The notes under the pieces are model-generated. The model had not been told where the DNA came from, searched no databases, and worked only from the letters and a program-made list of their open reading frames with translations. From Alphaproteobacteria bacterium (lineage in GTDB: Bacteria; Pseudomonadota; Alphaproteobacteria; UBA8366): a stretch of DNA of 64,000 nucleotides. The position numbers and the translations under genes are program-made. The stretch's first letter is position 1; the number at the start of each line of letters is the position of its first letter. Location: the NCBI GenBank assembly GCA_028281325.1, contig JANQKC010000027.1, forward strand, positions 62,001 through 126,000, given 5' to 3'. Positions 44,399 to 54,814 of this stretch are shown here, piece after piece.

Positions 44399-45509
44399 CG
44401 TCAGCGGTCCGCCGACTGCGACCACGGTCCTGACGATCGATCTGGACGCGCTGGCGGCGAACTACAAGCTTCTCAAGCAGCGCGCCGCGCCGGCGCACTG
44501 CGCCGCAGTGGTGAAGGCCGACGGCTACGGCCTCGGCGTCGGTCCGGTCGGCCGCACATTACAGGCCGCGGGCTGCACCCGCTTCTTCGTCGCCCATCTC
44601 GACGAGGGCGTGACGCTCCGCGAAGCGCTGGGCGGCGCCGGCTCCACCGCCACGATCGCCGTGCTCAACGGGCTGATGCCCGGCCAAGAAGAGGTGTTTC
44701 GCGCGCATGACCTGATCCCTGTCTTGAACGACCTGGAACAGGTTGCGCGATGGTCCAATGAGTGCCGCGCCAATGGCCCGCACCCGTCGATCCTGCATCT
44801 GGATACCGGCATGTGCCGCCTCGGCCTGCCGCCCGACGAACAGCGAACCCTGTTCGACGATCCGCAGCGGCTCGACGGCCTCTCGCTCGCCGGCATCATG
44901 AGCCACCTCGCCTGCGCGGATACGCCGGATCATCCGCTCAACCGTCAACAGCAGTCCGACTTCGCCGCCGCGATCAAACGGCTGCCGGAGGTCGACGGAT
45001 CGCTGGCCGCGTCGTCCGGCATCTTCCTCGGCCCGGATTGGCACTTCGACATGGTGCGGCCGGGGGTGGCGCTCTACGGTGTGGCGCCGACGCCCGGCAA
45101 ACCGAACCCGATGGCGCCCGTCATCAAACTATCGGGGAAAATCATACAGATACGTCACGTTGACGCCCCCCAGACCGTTGGCTATGGTGCGACGCATCGC
45201 GTCACCGGCCCGACACTCGTTGCGACCGTCGCCGCCGGATACGCAGACGGCTACCTGCGCAGTCTGAGTGGCCGGGCTTCCGCCAATATCGGCGGCGTAA
45301 CAGTACCGGTGGTCGGTCGGGTATCGATGGATTTGATTACGCTCGATATTTCCAACGCGCCGGCGGCTCAACCCGGCGACATGATCGATCTGATCGGCCC
45401 GCATTTCGATGTCGATGCCGTCGCCGACGCGGCGGGAACGATCGGCTACGAAATTCTGACCAGTCTCGGTCGGCGCTATCAGCGACATTATGTAGGGGGC
45501 ACTGCATGA
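44385..45509 (+). CDS. alr: alanine racemase
   Basis: 374 residues from ATG 44385, overlapping dnaB by 14 bases. The PLP-binding Lys is in AAVVKADGYGLG, near residue 45, and the catalytic Tyr is in PQTVGYGATHRV. Domain 2 has RVSMDLITLDI. It makes D-Ala for peptidoglycan. The stop overlaps the mlaE start by four bases, so dnaB, alr, mlaE and mlaF are tightly packed. Confidence 0.94.
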   Translation: MPSPNVSGPPTATTVLTIDLDALAANYKLLKQRAAPAHCAAVVKADGYGLGVGPVGRTLQAAGCTRFFVAHLDEGVTLREALGGAGSTATIAVLNGLMPGQEEVFRAHDLIPVLNDLEQVARWSNECRANGPHPSILHLDTGMCRLGLPPDEQRTLFDDPQRLDGLSLAGIMSHLACADTPDHPLNRQQQSDFAAAIKRLPEVDGSLAASSGIFLGPDWHFDMVRPGVALYGVAPTPGKPNPMAPVIKLSGKIIQIRHVDAPQTVGYGATHRVTGPTLVATVAAGYADGYLRSLSGRASANIGGVTVPVVGRVSMDLITLDISNAPAAQPGDMIDLIGPHFDVDAVADAAGTIGYEILTSLGRRYQRHYVGGTA

Positions 45510-46285
45510 GTGCTGTGCAGACCGTTGGACGATTGTTCCTTTCCTTCTTGGAACTCGTCGGCGAAGTGACGCTTTTCACGCTCGTTTCCATTTCGCATTG
45601 CGTTCGGCGGCCGTTTTATTTCCGGCTGATCGGTCGCCAGATGATGGAGATCGGCTATTATTCGCTGCCGGTCATCGCCTTGACCACACTGTTCGCCGGC
45701 ATGGTGCTGGCGCTGCAAAGCTATACCGGATTTCAGCGCAATGCCGTCGGCGCGGAAGGCGTGATCGCCGAGATCGTGGTGTTGAGCATCACCCGCGAAC
45801 TCGGGCCCGTGCTGGCGGGCTTGATGGTCGCCGCGCGCGTCGGCTCGTCGATCGCGGCGGAAATCGGCACCATGCGCGTTACCGAACAGATCGACGCCTT
45901 GGTCACGCTCTCGACCAATCCCTTCAAGTATCTCGTCGCGCCCCGGATCATCGCCGGCGTGACGACCCTGCCGATACTGATCCTGATCGGCGACATCATC
46001 GGCGTGCTCGGCGGCTACATCGTCGCGGTCTACAAGCTCGGCTTCAACCCGACGCTCTACCTCAAGAGCAGCTGGGACAACCTGTTTCTCGAAGACGTGG
46101 TGACCGGCCTGGTCAAGGCCGCGGTGTTCGGATTCGTGGTGACCCTCATGGGCTGTTATCAGGGATACACCTCGCGGGGCGGCGCGCAGGGCGTCGGCGC
46201 GGCCACGATCAACTCGGTCGTCAGCGCCTCGATCCTGATCCTGATCCTGAACTATCTCATTTCGGCGATGTTCTTCGGCACATGA
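45506..46285 (+). CDS. mlaE: MlaE-family phospholipid transport permease
   Basis: 259 residues, the MlaE/YrbE permease family with five or six membrane helices. The characteristic segments are GYYSLPVIALTTLFAGMVLA, ELGPVLAGLMVAARVGSSIA and the EIGTMRVTEQIDAL coupling motif. With MlaF it moves phospholipids between inner membrane and a periplasmic MCE carrier. The ATP-binding gene overlaps by four bases. No mlaD/MCE gene follows; radA does. Confidence 0.93.
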   Translation: MSAVQTVGRLFLSFLELVGEVTLFTLVSISHCVRRPFYFRLIGRQMMEIGYYSLPVIALTTLFAGMVLALQSYTGFQRNAVGAEGVIAEIVVLSITRELGPVLAGLMVAARVGSSIAAEIGTMRVTEQIDALVTLSTNPFKYLVAPRIIAGVTTLPILILIGDIIGVLGGYIVAVYKLGFNPTLYLKSSWDNLFLEDVVTGLVKAAVFGFVVTLMGCYQGYTSRGGAQGVGAATINSVVSASILILILNYLISAMFFGT

Positions 46286-47055
46286 CGACACCGAAAATCA
46301 GCCTGCGCAACGTCACCAAGAGTTTCGGCCGCAAGGTCGTGCTCGACGGCGTCGACCTAGATGTCATGCCCGGCGAATCGGTGGTGATCATCGGCGGATC
46401 GGGATCGGGAAAATCGGTGACGCTGAAATGCATCCTCGGCCTGCTGACGCCCGATTCCGGCGAGATCGAGATCGACGGCGAATCCGTCGTCGGCATCAGC
46501 GACAGCGACCGCGAACATATCAACGCGAAAATCGGCATGCTGTTTCAGAGCGCCGCCTTGTTCGACAGCCTGACGGTTTGGGAGAACGCCGCCTTCGGCC
46601 TGATCGCCGGCAAGGGAATGTCGCGGACAGCGGCGCGGCCGATCGCCTTGGAGAAACTGGCGCTGGTCGGTCTCGACGAGAAGATCGCCATGATGACGCC
46701 GGCCGACCTCTCCGTCGGCATGCGGAAACGCGTCGGCCTCGCCCGCGCGGTGGCGACCGACCCGGAGATCATCTTCTTCGACGAGCCGACGACCGGCATC
46801 GATCCGATCATGGGGGACATCATCAACGAGTTGATCGTGGACTGCACCCGCGAGACCCACGCGTCGGGCCTGACGATCACCCACGACATGGCGAGCGCCC
46901 GCAAGATATCGGACAAGATCGCCATGCTGTATAAAGGCAAGATTGTATGGGCCGGCCCGACCGAGGAGATCGATACGGCGGATAGTCCGATCGTGCAGCA
47001 ATTCATCAACGGCCAGGCGGAGGGGCCCATCGAACTGGATATCAGCGCCGCATGA
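46282..47055 (+). CDS. mlaF: MlaF-family ABC transporter ATPase
   Basis: 257 residues from ATG 46282; the 485-residue ORF of the track is an extension over mlaE. Walker A is GGSGSGKS, Walker B is IIFFDEPTTGIDP, and the Q-loop lies in IGMLFQSAALFDSLTV. The signature motif is LSVGM rather than the usual LSGGM. It powers the MlaE permease. It is coupled to mlaE (ATGA overlap) and followed by radA after 54 bases. Confidence 0.94.
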   Translation: MTTPKISLRNVTKSFGRKVVLDGVDLDVMPGESVVIIGGSGSGKSVTLKCILGLLTPDSGEIEIDGESVVGISDSDREHINAKIGMLFQSAALFDSLTVWENAAFGLIAGKGMSRTAARPIALEKLALVGLDEKIAMMTPADLSVGMRKRVGLARAVATDPEIIFFDEPTTGIDPIMGDIINELIVDCTRETHASGLTITHDMASARKISDKIAMLYKGKIVWAGPTEEIDTADSPIVQQFINGQAEGPIELDISAA

Positions 47056-47109
47056 CCCCAGCGATGCGCAATGCGGCACGCCCTTTGATACGGCAACGCG
47101 GAGCCTGAA

Positions 47110-48525
47110 ATGGCCCGATCGACGACACGCTACGTCTGCCAGGTCTGCGGCACCATCCACCCGCGGTGGGTCGGCAAATGCGACGCCTGCGACGCGTGGA
47201 ATTCGATCGTCGAGGAATCCGCCTCGGAAACCGCGCCGCTGGGCAAGAAAGCCAGCGGTAAGCGCGACAACCGCGGCCGCAAGATCGACTTCGTCGAGTT
47301 GGACGGCAAGATCGAACCGGCGCCCCGGCGGCTGACCAAGATCGACGAATTCGACCGCGTGACCGGCGGCGGTCTGGTCAACGGCTCGGCGTTGCTGATC
47401 GGCGGCGATCCCGGTATCGGCAAATCGACACTGCTGCTGCAGGTCACCGCCGCTCTCTCGAACAACGCACGCTGCGTCTATATCTCCGGCGAAGAAGCCG
47501 AGCATCAGGTGCAACTGCGGGCGACCCGCCTGGGCGTCGAGAAGTCGCCGGCCCGACTGGCCGCGGCGACCGACATGCGCGACATCCTCGCCAGCCTGGA
47601 TACCGCCGACGGCCCGGAAGTCGTGGTCATCGATTCGATCCAGACGATGTATATCGACGCCCTCGAATCGGCGCCCGGCACGGTGGCGCAGGTCCGCGCC
47701 TGCGCGCAGGAGATCATCCGCCTCGCCAAACGACGCGGTTTCACCGTGCTGCTGGTCGGCCATGTCACCAAGGAAGGCACCATCGCCGGGCCGCGAGTGC
47801 TGGAGCATATGGTCGATACGGTGCTCTATTTCGAGGGCGAACGCGGCCACCAGTTCCGCATCCTGCGCGCCGTCAAGAATCGCTTCGGCCCGACCGACGA
47901 AATCGGCGTCTTCGAAATGACCGATCGCGGCCTAGTCGAAGTCACCAATCCGTCGGCCCTGTTCCTGGCCGAACGGCAGGGCGAGGCGACCGGATCCGTC
48001 GTGTTCGCCGGGATCGAAGGGTCGCGGCCGATGCTGGTGGAGATTCAGGCGCTTGTGGCCCCCTCGCCCTTGGCGACGCCGCGCCGCGCGGTGGTGGGCT
48101 GGGACAGCAGCCGGCTGGCCATGGTCATGGCCGTTCTGGAAGCCCGCTGTGGATTGCAGTTTGGCGGAAATGATATATATCTCAACGTCGCTGGGGGGCT
48201 TCGGGTCAGCGAGCCGGCGGCGGACTTGGCAGTCGCGGCTGCTCTGACCTCTTCGATCTCGGGACGGCCGGTTCCGGCGGAAACGGTGGTGTTCGGCGAG
48301 ATCGGATTGTCCGGCGAAGTGCGCCCCGTGGGCCAGGCCGAAGCGCGGCTGAAAGAGGCTGAAAAGCTGGGGTTCACGGCGGCATTGCTGCCCGGACGGC
48401 GTAAAGGAACGAAGGGCAAGAGAGCAGCCGGTGGACTCGACCTTCACGAACTGCGCGATCTGGATGAGCTTACACGGCTTTTCGAGCCCGGGGTCGGGCC
48501 GATCCGCGCGGTGGGGAACGGGTAG
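47110..48525 (+). CDS. radA: DNA repair protein RadA
   Basis: 471 residues. The zinc finger is CQVCGTIHPRWVGKCDAC at ~10-28, and Walker A is GGDPGIGKST. The RadA-specific KNRFG motif is in AVKNRFGPTDEIGVFEM. The Lon-like C-terminal domain is at ~300-455 (ending with the PLPGRRKGTKG-type region). It promotes branch migration in recombination. cvpA begins at the very next base. Confidence 0.96.
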   Translation: MARSTTRYVCQVCGTIHPRWVGKCDACDAWNSIVEESASETAPLGKKASGKRDNRGRKIDFVELDGKIEPAPRRLTKIDEFDRVTGGGLVNGSALLIGGDPGIGKSTLLLQVTAALSNNARCVYISGEEAEHQVQLRATRLGVEKSPARLAAATDMRDILASLDTADGPEVVVIDSIQTMYIDALESAPGTVAQVRACAQEIIRLAKRRGFTVLLVGHVTKEGTIAGPRVLEHMVDTVLYFEGERGHQFRILRAVKNRFGPTDEIGVFEMTDRGLVEVTNPSALFLAERQGEATGSVVFAGIEGSRPMLVEIQALVAPSPLATPRRAVVGWDSSRLAMVMAVLEARCGLQFGGNDIYLNVAGGLRVSEPAADLAVAAALTSSISGRPVPAETVVFGEIGLSGEVRPVGQAEARLKEAEKLGFTAALLPGRRKGTKGKRAAGGLDLHELRDLDELTRLFEPGVGPIRAVGNG

Positions 48526-49209
48526 ATGAGCGACCTTCCCTTTGGCATCATCGACGTCTGTTTCGTGATCATCCTGGTGATTTCGGGGATTCTCGCTTAT
48601 CTGCGCGGATTCGTCCGGGAAGTGCTTTCCGTCGCGGCCTGGGTCGGTGCCGCCTTCGCCACGCTCTACGGCTACACCTACGTCCAGCCTTACGCCCAAG
48701 AATTCATCGATAATCGTATGCTCGCCGATATGGCGGCCGGCGGATCGTTGTTCATCGGAACGTTGATCCTGTTTTCGGTCCTGGCGGGATTGGCTTCGAG
48801 CGGCATCCGCGACAGCGCGGCCAGCAGTTTCGATCGCTCGCTCGGCTTCGCCTTCGGCGTGTTGCGCGGTGTGATCCTGGTTAGCCTGTTGTATCTGAGC
48901 GCGGCCTGGTTCTGGGGGCGCGACGATTTACCCGATGTCGTGACCGAGGCGCGCACCTTCCCGTTGATCGAAGGCAGCGCCGAGATCCTGCTCGCCTTGG
49001 TCCCGGAAGAGGCGCGCGAATCCGCCGAAGAAGCGACCGGCATGGTGAAAGACGAAGCGGACCGGGCGCTCAATGCGGAACAGACCCTTCGCGGGCTAAT
49101 TCAGCCCAAACCCGATGCATCCCAGAAAACGCAAGGCGGCCGCAGCACGAGCGGCTACGGCAAGTCGGAACGCAGCGAAATGCAGCGTTTGATTGAGAGC
49201 AAACAATAG
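48526..49209 (+). CDS. cvpA: CvpA-family membrane protein
   Basis: 227 residues. Four hydrophobic segments fill the first ~130 residues (IDVCFVIILVISGILAYLRG, FVREVLSVAAWVGAAFATL). A polar C-terminal tail of ~95 residues follows. CvpA is named for colicin V production and is often next to purF, as here. In enterics it affects envelope tolerance, but its mechanism is unclear. It directly abuts radA and is 31 bases from purF. Confidence 0.92.
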   Translation: MSDLPFGIIDVCFVIILVISGILAYLRGFVREVLSVAAWVGAAFATLYGYTYVQPYAQEFIDNRMLADMAAGGSLFIGTLILFSVLAGLASSGIRDSAASSFDRSLGFAFGVLRGVILVSLLYLSAAWFWGRDDLPDVVTEARTFPLIEGSAEILLALVPEEARESAEEATGMVKDEADRALNAEQTLRGLIQPKPDASQKTQGGRSTSGYGKSERSEMQRLIESKQ

Positions 49210-49240
49210 CCAACCCAACAATCAGAAGGTGGCGCGACCG

Positions 49241-50692
49241 ATGATCACCACCAATCCGCTAGACGGCGATCATTTCAAGGAAGAATGCGCCGTGTTCGGC
49301 ATCCATGGTCATACCGAAGCGGCCGCCCTCGCGGCCCTGGGGCTGCATGCGCTTCAGCACCGCGGCCAGGAGGCCGCAGGGATCGTCACCCATGACGGCG
49401 CGCAATTCCACGCCCATCGCGGGATCGGCCTGGTGGGCGACATATTCGCCGACCAGGCGGTCATCGCGCGCCTCCGCGGCAGCAACGCCATCGGCCATAC
49501 CCGGTATTCCACCACCGGTGAGCCGATGCTGCGCAACGTCCAGCCCCTGTTCGCCGAACTCGAAATCGGCGGTCTCGGCATCGCGCATAACGGCAATCTG
49601 ACCAACGCACACTCGGTCCGGAAGGACCTGGTCCGCGACGGATGCATCTTCCAGTCCACCTCCGACACGGAGATCATCGTCCACCTGATGGCGACCAATT
49701 CGGGCACCGTGGTGGAACGCCTGATCGTGGCGCTGCGGCAGATCGAAGGGGCCTATTCACTCGCAATCATGGCGGAAGACTGCCTGATCGGGGTTCGCGA
49801 CCCGAACGGGGTCCGGCCGCTCGTCTTGGGTCAACTCGACGACAGCTATATCCTCGCCTCCGAATCCGTCGCCTTCGATATCATCGGCGCGGATTTCGTC
49901 CGCGACATCGAACCCGGCGAGCTGGTCGTCATCAACGCCGACGGCGTGCACAGCCATCGTCCCTTCCCGCCCGCGCAATCACGGTTTTGCATCTTCGAGC
50001 ATATTTACTTCGCGAAACCGGACAGCGTGGTCGACGGCACGTCGGTCTACCAAGCCCGCAAGCGCATCGGCGTCGAACTGGCGCGCGAGATACCCATCGA
50101 TGCAGATATCGTCGTGCCGGTGCCCGATTCCGGCGTGCCCTCGGCGATCGGGTTCGCCGCCGAGGCCGGGCTCCCCTACGAGTTGGGGATCATCCGCAAT
50201 CACTATGTCGGGCGGACCTTCATCGAGCCGAGCGATGAAATCCGCCATTTCGGCGTCAAGCTGAAGCACAACGCCAACCGTGCGATCATCCAGGGCAAAC
50301 GGGTCATCCTGGTCGACGATTCGATCGTCCGCGGCACGACATCGAAGAAGATCGTCGAGATGGTGCGCAACGCCGGCGCCAAGGAAGTGCACATGCGCAT
50401 CTCCAGCCCGCCGACCACGCATTCCTGTTTCTACGGCGTCGACACGCCGGAACGCGACCAATTGCTCGCCGCCAAACACGACATCGAGAGCATGCGCAAG
50501 CTGATCGGCGCGGACAGCCTTGCCTTCATCTCGATCGATGGCCTGTATCGGGCGATGGGCTTGCCCGGCCGCGATCCCGACGCGCCGCATTATTGCGACG
50601 CCTGCTTCTCGGGCGACTACCCGATCCGCTTGACCGACCAGATCGGCGGCAACGGCTCGCGGCAACTCTCCCTGCTCGCCGAGACCGGCTGA
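49241..50692 (+). CDS. purF: amidophosphoribosyltransferase
   Basis: 483 residues from ATG 49241, with AGAAGG 11 bases upstream. A short propeptide precedes the nucleophile Cys16 in KEECAVFGIHG, which must be exposed by self-cleavage. The class II glutamine amidotransferase domain is at ~16-240 (GHTRYSTTGEP). The phosphoribosyltransferase domain has the PRPP loop VILVDDSIVRGTTSKK. It catalyses the first committed step of purine synthesis. Its stop overlaps the next SDR start by one base. Confidence 0.95.
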   Translation: MITTNPLDGDHFKEECAVFGIHGHTEAAALAALGLHALQHRGQEAAGIVTHDGAQFHAHRGIGLVGDIFADQAVIARLRGSNAIGHTRYSTTGEPMLRNVQPLFAELEIGGLGIAHNGNLTNAHSVRKDLVRDGCIFQSTSDTEIIVHLMATNSGTVVERLIVALRQIEGAYSLAIMAEDCLIGVRDPNGVRPLVLGQLDDSYILASESVAFDIIGADFVRDIEPGELVVINADGVHSHRPFPPAQSRFCIFEHIYFAKPDSVVDGTSVYQARKRIGVELAREIPIDADIVVPVPDSGVPSAIGFAAEAGLPYELGIIRNHYVGRTFIEPSDEIRHFGVKLKHNANRAIIQGKRVILVDDSIVRGTTSKKIVEMVRNAGAKEVHMRISSPPTTHSCFYGVDTPERDQLLAAKHDIESMRKLIGADSLAFISIDGLYRAMGLPGRDPDAPHYCDACFSGDYPIRLTDQIGGNGSRQLSLLAETG

Positions 50693-51411
50693 TGGCAAGC
50701 CAAGGACGGCTCGACGGCCGGATCGCCCTCGTCACCGGCGCCAGCCGCGGCATCGGCGCGGCCATCGCAAAACGCTATGCGGCCGAAGGCGCGCGGCTGG
50801 TTCTGGTCGCCCGCACGGTCGGCGGTCTGGAAGAAGTCGACGATGCGGTGAAGGCCGCCGGCGGGTCCGCGACACTTGTGCCGATGGACCTGACCGACGG
50901 CGCCGCGATCGATCAACTCGGCGGCGCGTTGCACGAGAAATTCGGCCGGCTCGACATCCTGGTCGGCAACGCGGCGACGCTGGGCGTGATATCGCCAGTC
51001 GCCCATATCGACCCGAAAACGTGGGAGGCTGCCGTTACCCTCAACCTGAACGCCAACTACCGTTTGATCCGCAGCCTGGACCCGCTGCTGCGCCAGTCGG
51101 AGGCGGGCCGCGCCATCTTCGTGACCACCGGCGCCACGCAAAGCGCCACGCCGTTCTGGGGCGTCTATGCAGCAACCAAGGCCGCCCTCGAAAGCATGGT
51201 CCGCATCTATGCCGCGGAATGCGCGCAAACGAATATCCGCGCCAATCTGGTGAACCCCGGCGGACAGCGCACGGAAATGCGGGCGACCGCCTTTCCCGGC
51301 GAGGACCCGATGACCCTGCCCGACCCGGACGACATGACGGATGTCTTCGTCGACCTCGCCGAAGCCGCGTGCGAGCGCAACGGCGACATCGTGAAAGCCT
51401 ATGCGCGCTAA
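50692..51411 (+). CDS. short-chain dehydrogenase coupled to purF
   Basis: 239 residues from ATG 50692. The motifs are ALVTGASRGIGAAIA, VGNAATLG (NAA for NAG) and YAATK, with the preceding catalytic region reading FVTTGATQS, where Thr/Ser may replace the usual Ser. The cvpA-purF-SDR order recurs in alphaproteobacteria. The stop/start overlap (TGATG) with purF shows coupled expression. The substrate is unknown. Confidence 0.88.
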   Translation: MASQGRLDGRIALVTGASRGIGAAIAKRYAAEGARLVLVARTVGGLEEVDDAVKAAGGSATLVPMDLTDGAAIDQLGGALHEKFGRLDILVGNAATLGVISPVAHIDPKTWEAAVTLNLNANYRLIRSLDPLLRQSEAGRAIFVTTGATQSATPFWGVYAATKAALESMVRIYAAECAQTNIRANLVNPGGQRTEMRATAFPGEDPMTLPDPDDMTDVFVDLAEAACERNGDIVKAYAR

Positions 51412-51417
51412 CGGACC

Positions 51418-51744
51418 CTAAGCGGGTCGCGGGCCCCACAAGATAACGGCAGCGCCGATCAGGCAGATGCTGGTTCCGATCAGGTCCCAACGGTCCGGCC
51501 GCGCGCCTTCGACCGCCCAGAGCCAGGCCAACGAAGCGGCGATATAGACCCCGCCATAGGCCGCGAAGGCCCGGCCCGCCAAGGCCGCGTTCACCTGCGA
51601 CAGGGCGACGGCGAAGACGACCAGGCTGACGACTCCGGGCACCGCCCAGAAGACGGACTTGCCGAGCCGTAGCCAAGCCCAAAACGCGAAACACCCGCCG
51701 ATCTCGGCGACCGCCGCCAATCCGTACCAGAGGACCGATTGCAT
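51418..51744 (-). CDS. ynfA: YnfA/UPF0060 small membrane protein
   Basis: 108 residues from ATG 51744; the longer ORF is an extension. Four membrane helices cover the protein ([75 protein letters not shown]). The family has small-multidrug-resistance-like topology, but its transport role is unproven. It follows the flavoenzyme gene by five bases. Confidence 0.9.
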   Translation of the reverse strand: MQSVLWYGLAAVAEIGGCFAFWAWLRLGKSVFWAVPGVVSLVVFAVALSQVNAALAGRAFAAYGGVYIAASLAWLWAVEGARPDRWDLIGTSICLIGAAVILWGPRPA

Positions 51745-51749
51745 GCCGC

Positions 51750-53348
51750 CTACGGGACGATGACGCCGGGATTGAGGATGCCCGCCGGATCGAGTTGCCG
51801 CTTCGCCGCGTCGAGCACCGTACCGAACGTCTCCGGCCGCTGCTGCGTGTACCAGGGCATGTGATCCCGACCGACCGCGTGATGGTGGGTGATGGTGCCG
51901 CCCTGCGCGATCAGCGCCTCCGACGCCTTCTCCTTGATGTGCCGCCACTGATCGATCATCGCGCCCGGACGCCCCTGGCCCTGAAAGGTGAAATACGGCG
52001 CCGGCCCGTCGGGATAGACATGCGTGAAGCGGCAGGTGACCGTTCCCGGCTGGCCGGTCGCCTCCTCGATCGCGGCAAGCGTCGCCGCCTTCACCTCGTC
52101 ATGAAACTCCCGGAACCGGTCCCAGGTGATCGAGGTTTCGAAGGTATCGCCGATCACGCCGACCGACATCAGCACCTCACGATAGTGCGGCATGCGGATG
52201 AACGCGGTCCGCCACGCGCCGGCCTTGCCGGATCGGTGAGCCTCCGGGTCGCTGCCCGCCTCGTCCTCGAAGACGCCGCCATGGTCGCGGCAAATCTCCA
52301 ACCCGCGCGCCATCCAGGCCTCGACCGGATGATCCGCGGATTCGAAGGCAAGGATCAGCACCGACTGCTCCCCATCGCCGAAGCCGTTGTTATACGCCTC
52401 ACCGGCATCGAGCAGGCGCAGGTTGGACGGAAAGATGGCGGACTGCGACACGGCGCGCACCGCTTCCGCGGCCTTGTAGAAATCGTCGAACAGGATGGCG
52501 CTGGAGGCGCGGAAGGTGGGCCGGTCCTGCAGCCGCATCCAGGCTTCGGTGATGATCCCCATCGCGCCTTCGGAGCCGATCATGAAACGGTCCGGGCTCG
52601 GTCCCGCGCCCGAGCCGGGCAGACGCCGGCTCTCCATCACGCCCTGCGGCGCGATCATCCGGATGCTCTCGACGAAATCGTCGATATGGGTATACAGCGT
52701 CGCGAAATGCCCGCCAGAACGGGTCGCGATCATGCCGCCGAGCGTCGCCATCTCGAAGCTCTGCGGGAAATGCCGCATCGTCAGCCCTTCCCGTTTGAGC
52801 GCCGCTTCCATATCCGGGACGCGGATGCCGCCCTGAATGCGCGCGGCGCGGCTGCTGCGGTCGATCTCCAGCACCTGGTCCAGACGCGTCAGATCGAGGC
52901 TGATCGCCCCGGCGAACCCATCGCCGACCGATGGCTCGACGCCGCCGACGACGCTGGTGCCGCCGCCGAAGGGGATGACGGCCGCCCGTGCGCCGGTCGC
53001 CCAGTCGAGCACGGCCTCGACCTCCGCCTCGGTCCGGGGATAGGCGACGAAGTCGGGCGCGTTGGTGAACACGTCGTCGTAGATATAGGCGTAATCCGGA
53101 AAGGACTTGCCGTAAGTGTGCACCGCGCGGTCATAAGCGCCGTCGCTCGCAAACCCCGCCAGCGCCGCCGGCACGGACAGCTTCGGTTTCGGCAGCGTCG
53201 CCTCTTCCGCCGCGGGCGCCGTCAAGCGCTCCCCGTCCGACACGTTGAACCGCTCGCCGAGGCGTTGCAGGAGCGCCGTTTCCTCATCGGCGGATAGCCC
53301 GTCGCCTTCGAAACCCCATCCGCATAGCTTCAATCGCCGGTCCGTCAT
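51750..53348 (-). CDS. alkyl-dihydroxyacetonephosphate-synthase-like FAD enzyme
   Basis: 532 residues. FAD-binding segments are [17 protein letters not shown] and [20 protein letters not shown]. The C-terminal active-site block has three consecutive histidines, [14 protein letters not shown] (from 488), the hallmark of alkylglycerone-phosphate synthase (AGPS), which makes the ether bond of ether lipids. Bacterial relatives are usually annotated only as FAD-binding oxidase, and their products are mostly untested. No acyl-DHAP-forming partner is adjacent. It lies 82 bases downstream of the der stop on the same strand and just ahead of ynfA. Confidence 0.83.
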   Translation of the reverse strand: MTDRRLKLCGWGFEGDGLSADEETALLQRLGERFNVSDGERLTAPAAEEATLPKPKLSVPAALAGFASDGAYDRAVHTYGKSFPDYAYIYDDVFTNAPDFVAYPRTEAEVEAVLDWATGARAAVIPFGGGTSVVGGVEPSVGDGFAGAISLDLTRLDQVLEIDRSSRAARIQGGIRVPDMEAALKREGLTMRHFPQSFEMATLGGMIATRSGGHFATLYTHIDDFVESIRMIAPQGVMESRRLPGSGAGPSPDRFMIGSEGAMGIITEAWMRLQDRPTFRASSAILFDDFYKAAEAVRAVSQSAIFPSNLRLLDAGEAYNNGFGDGEQSVLILAFESADHPVEAWMARGLEICRDHGGVFEDEAGSDPEAHRSGKAGAWRTAFIRMPHYREVLMSVGVIGDTFETSITWDRFREFHDEVKAATLAAIEEATGQPGTVTCRFTHVYPDGPAPYFTFQGQGRPGAMIDQWRHIKEKASEALIAQGGTITHHHAVGRDHMPWYTQQRPETFGTVLDAAKRQLDPAGILNPGVIVP

Positions 53349-53430
53349 CGCACCCTCCCATTGTCATTTCCGCCATCTTCGCGCCGACGGACACGCCCGG
53401 CAAGACGGCAGGCGATGAAACGCGGAACGA

Positions 53431-54783
53431 TTATTTCTTCTTCGGGGCGTAGGGGTTCTTGCCACTGCGAAGCTGCAGACGGATGGGCACGCCGCCAAGG
53501 TTGAAGTCCGAGCGAAGCCCATTAATGAGAAAGCGCCGATAGGATTCGGGCAGTTCCTCGGTCCGCGACCCGAACACCGCAAAGGTCGGCGGCCGGGATT
53601 TCACCTGCGTCATGTAACGCAGGCGCAAGCGGCGTCCCAAACTCGTAAGCGGCGGCGGATGCGCCTCGGTCATCAGGTCGAGCCAACTGTTGAGCCGGGC
53701 CGTCGACACACGGCGGTTCCAAACCTCGTAGATCGAGAAGACCGCCTTCATCAGGTCATCGAGATTCTGCCCATTGAGCGCCGAGATGGTGACCACGGGA
53801 ATGCCCCGTACCTGCGGCATCGAGGTTTGCAGCCGGTCGCGCAGATTGCGCAGCGCCGCGTCGCGATCTTTCACCGCGTCCCATTTGTTGGCGGCGATGA
53901 CCAGCGCGCGGCCTTCGTCGATCACCTGACGGGCAATGGTCAGGTCCTGCTTCTCCAGCATCACCGTCGCGTCGAGCATCAGCACCGCCACGTTGGCGAA
54001 CCGGATGCTGCGCTGCGTGTCCGCGACCGACAGTTTTTCGAGCTTGTCATCGACCCGGGACCGGCGGCGCATACCGGCGGTATCCACCAGCCGCAACGGC
54101 TTACCGTTGTATTCCCAGTCGACGGCGATCGAATCGCGGGTGATGCCGGCCTCCGGCCCGGTCAGCAAGCGGTCCTCGCCGATCAGACGGTTCACCAGGG
54201 TCGACTTGCCGGTGTTCGGCCGGCCGATGATCGCGAGCTGCAACGGCGCACCTTCGTCGTCGCCGTCCTCCGCCGCGTCCTCTTGGTGCCTCTCCGCATG
54301 CGCTTGCACCGCCGCGAACAGGTCGGCCATCCCATCGCCATGTTCGGCCGAGATGGCGATCGGATCGCCGAGACCGAGGCGGTAGCTGTCGTAGACGCCC
54401 GCATCCCCCGCCGTGCTCTCGCATTTGTTGGCAAGCAGGACCACCGGCTTGCCGCGATGGCGAACCCAGTCGGCGAAATACTCGTCCATCGGCGTCAGGC
54501 CGGACCGGGCGTCGATCATCAGAAGGACCAGGTCCGCATCGTCCAACGCCTGTTCGGTCTGCGCCCGCATGCGCGCTTCCAGACTGTCGTCGGTCTTGTC
54601 CTCAAGACCGGCGGTATCGATCACGCGGAAAGACAGCCCGGCGATCCGGCCGTCGCCCTCGCGCCGGTCGCGGGTGACGCCGGGGGTATCGTCGACCAAC
54701 GCGAGACGCTTGCCCACCAATCGGTTGAACAAGGTCGACTTGCCCACATTCGGGCGTCCGATGATTGCAACAGTAAGGGTCAT
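53431..54783 (-). CDS. der: ribosome-assembly GTPase Der (EngA)
   Basis: 450 residues with two tandem GTPase domains: G1 [11 protein letters not shown] (~7-17) with DTAG and NKCE, and the second G1 [11 protein letters not shown] (~183) with DTAGMRRR and NKWD. A KH-like C-terminal domain ends with Lys-rich PYAPKKK. It is essential for 50S maturation. It follows bamB by 31 bases in the conserved yfgM-bamB-der order. Confidence 0.96.
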   Translation of the reverse strand: MTLTVAIIGRPNVGKSTLFNRLVGKRLALVDDTPGVTRDRREGDGRIAGLSFRVIDTAGLEDKTDDSLEARMRAQTEQALDDADLVLLMIDARSGLTPMDEYFADWVRHRGKPVVLLANKCESTAGDAGVYDSYRLGLGDPIAISAEHGDGMADLFAAVQAHAERHQEDAAEDGDDEGAPLQLAIIGRPNTGKSTLVNRLIGEDRLLTGPEAGITRDSIAVDWEYNGKPLRLVDTAGMRRRSRVDDKLEKLSVADTQRSIRFANVAVLMLDATVMLEKQDLTIARQVIDEGRALVIAANKWDAVKDRDAALRNLRDRLQTSMPQVRGIPVVTISALNGQNLDDLMKAVFSIYEVWNRRVSTARLNSWLDLMTEAHPPPLTSLGRRLRLRYMTQVKSRPPTFAVFGSRTEELPESYRRFLINGLRSDFNLGGVPIRLQLRSGKNPYAPKKK

Positions 54784-54814
54784 GTCACTTCAGCACGTAA
54801 ACCGACGGACAGTC

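Noticed and set aside
45598-47055. 485-residue ORF containing MlaF
   Set aside because: Its first 228 codons are a wrong frame over mlaE; ATG 46282 overlaps the mlaE stop as ATGA.
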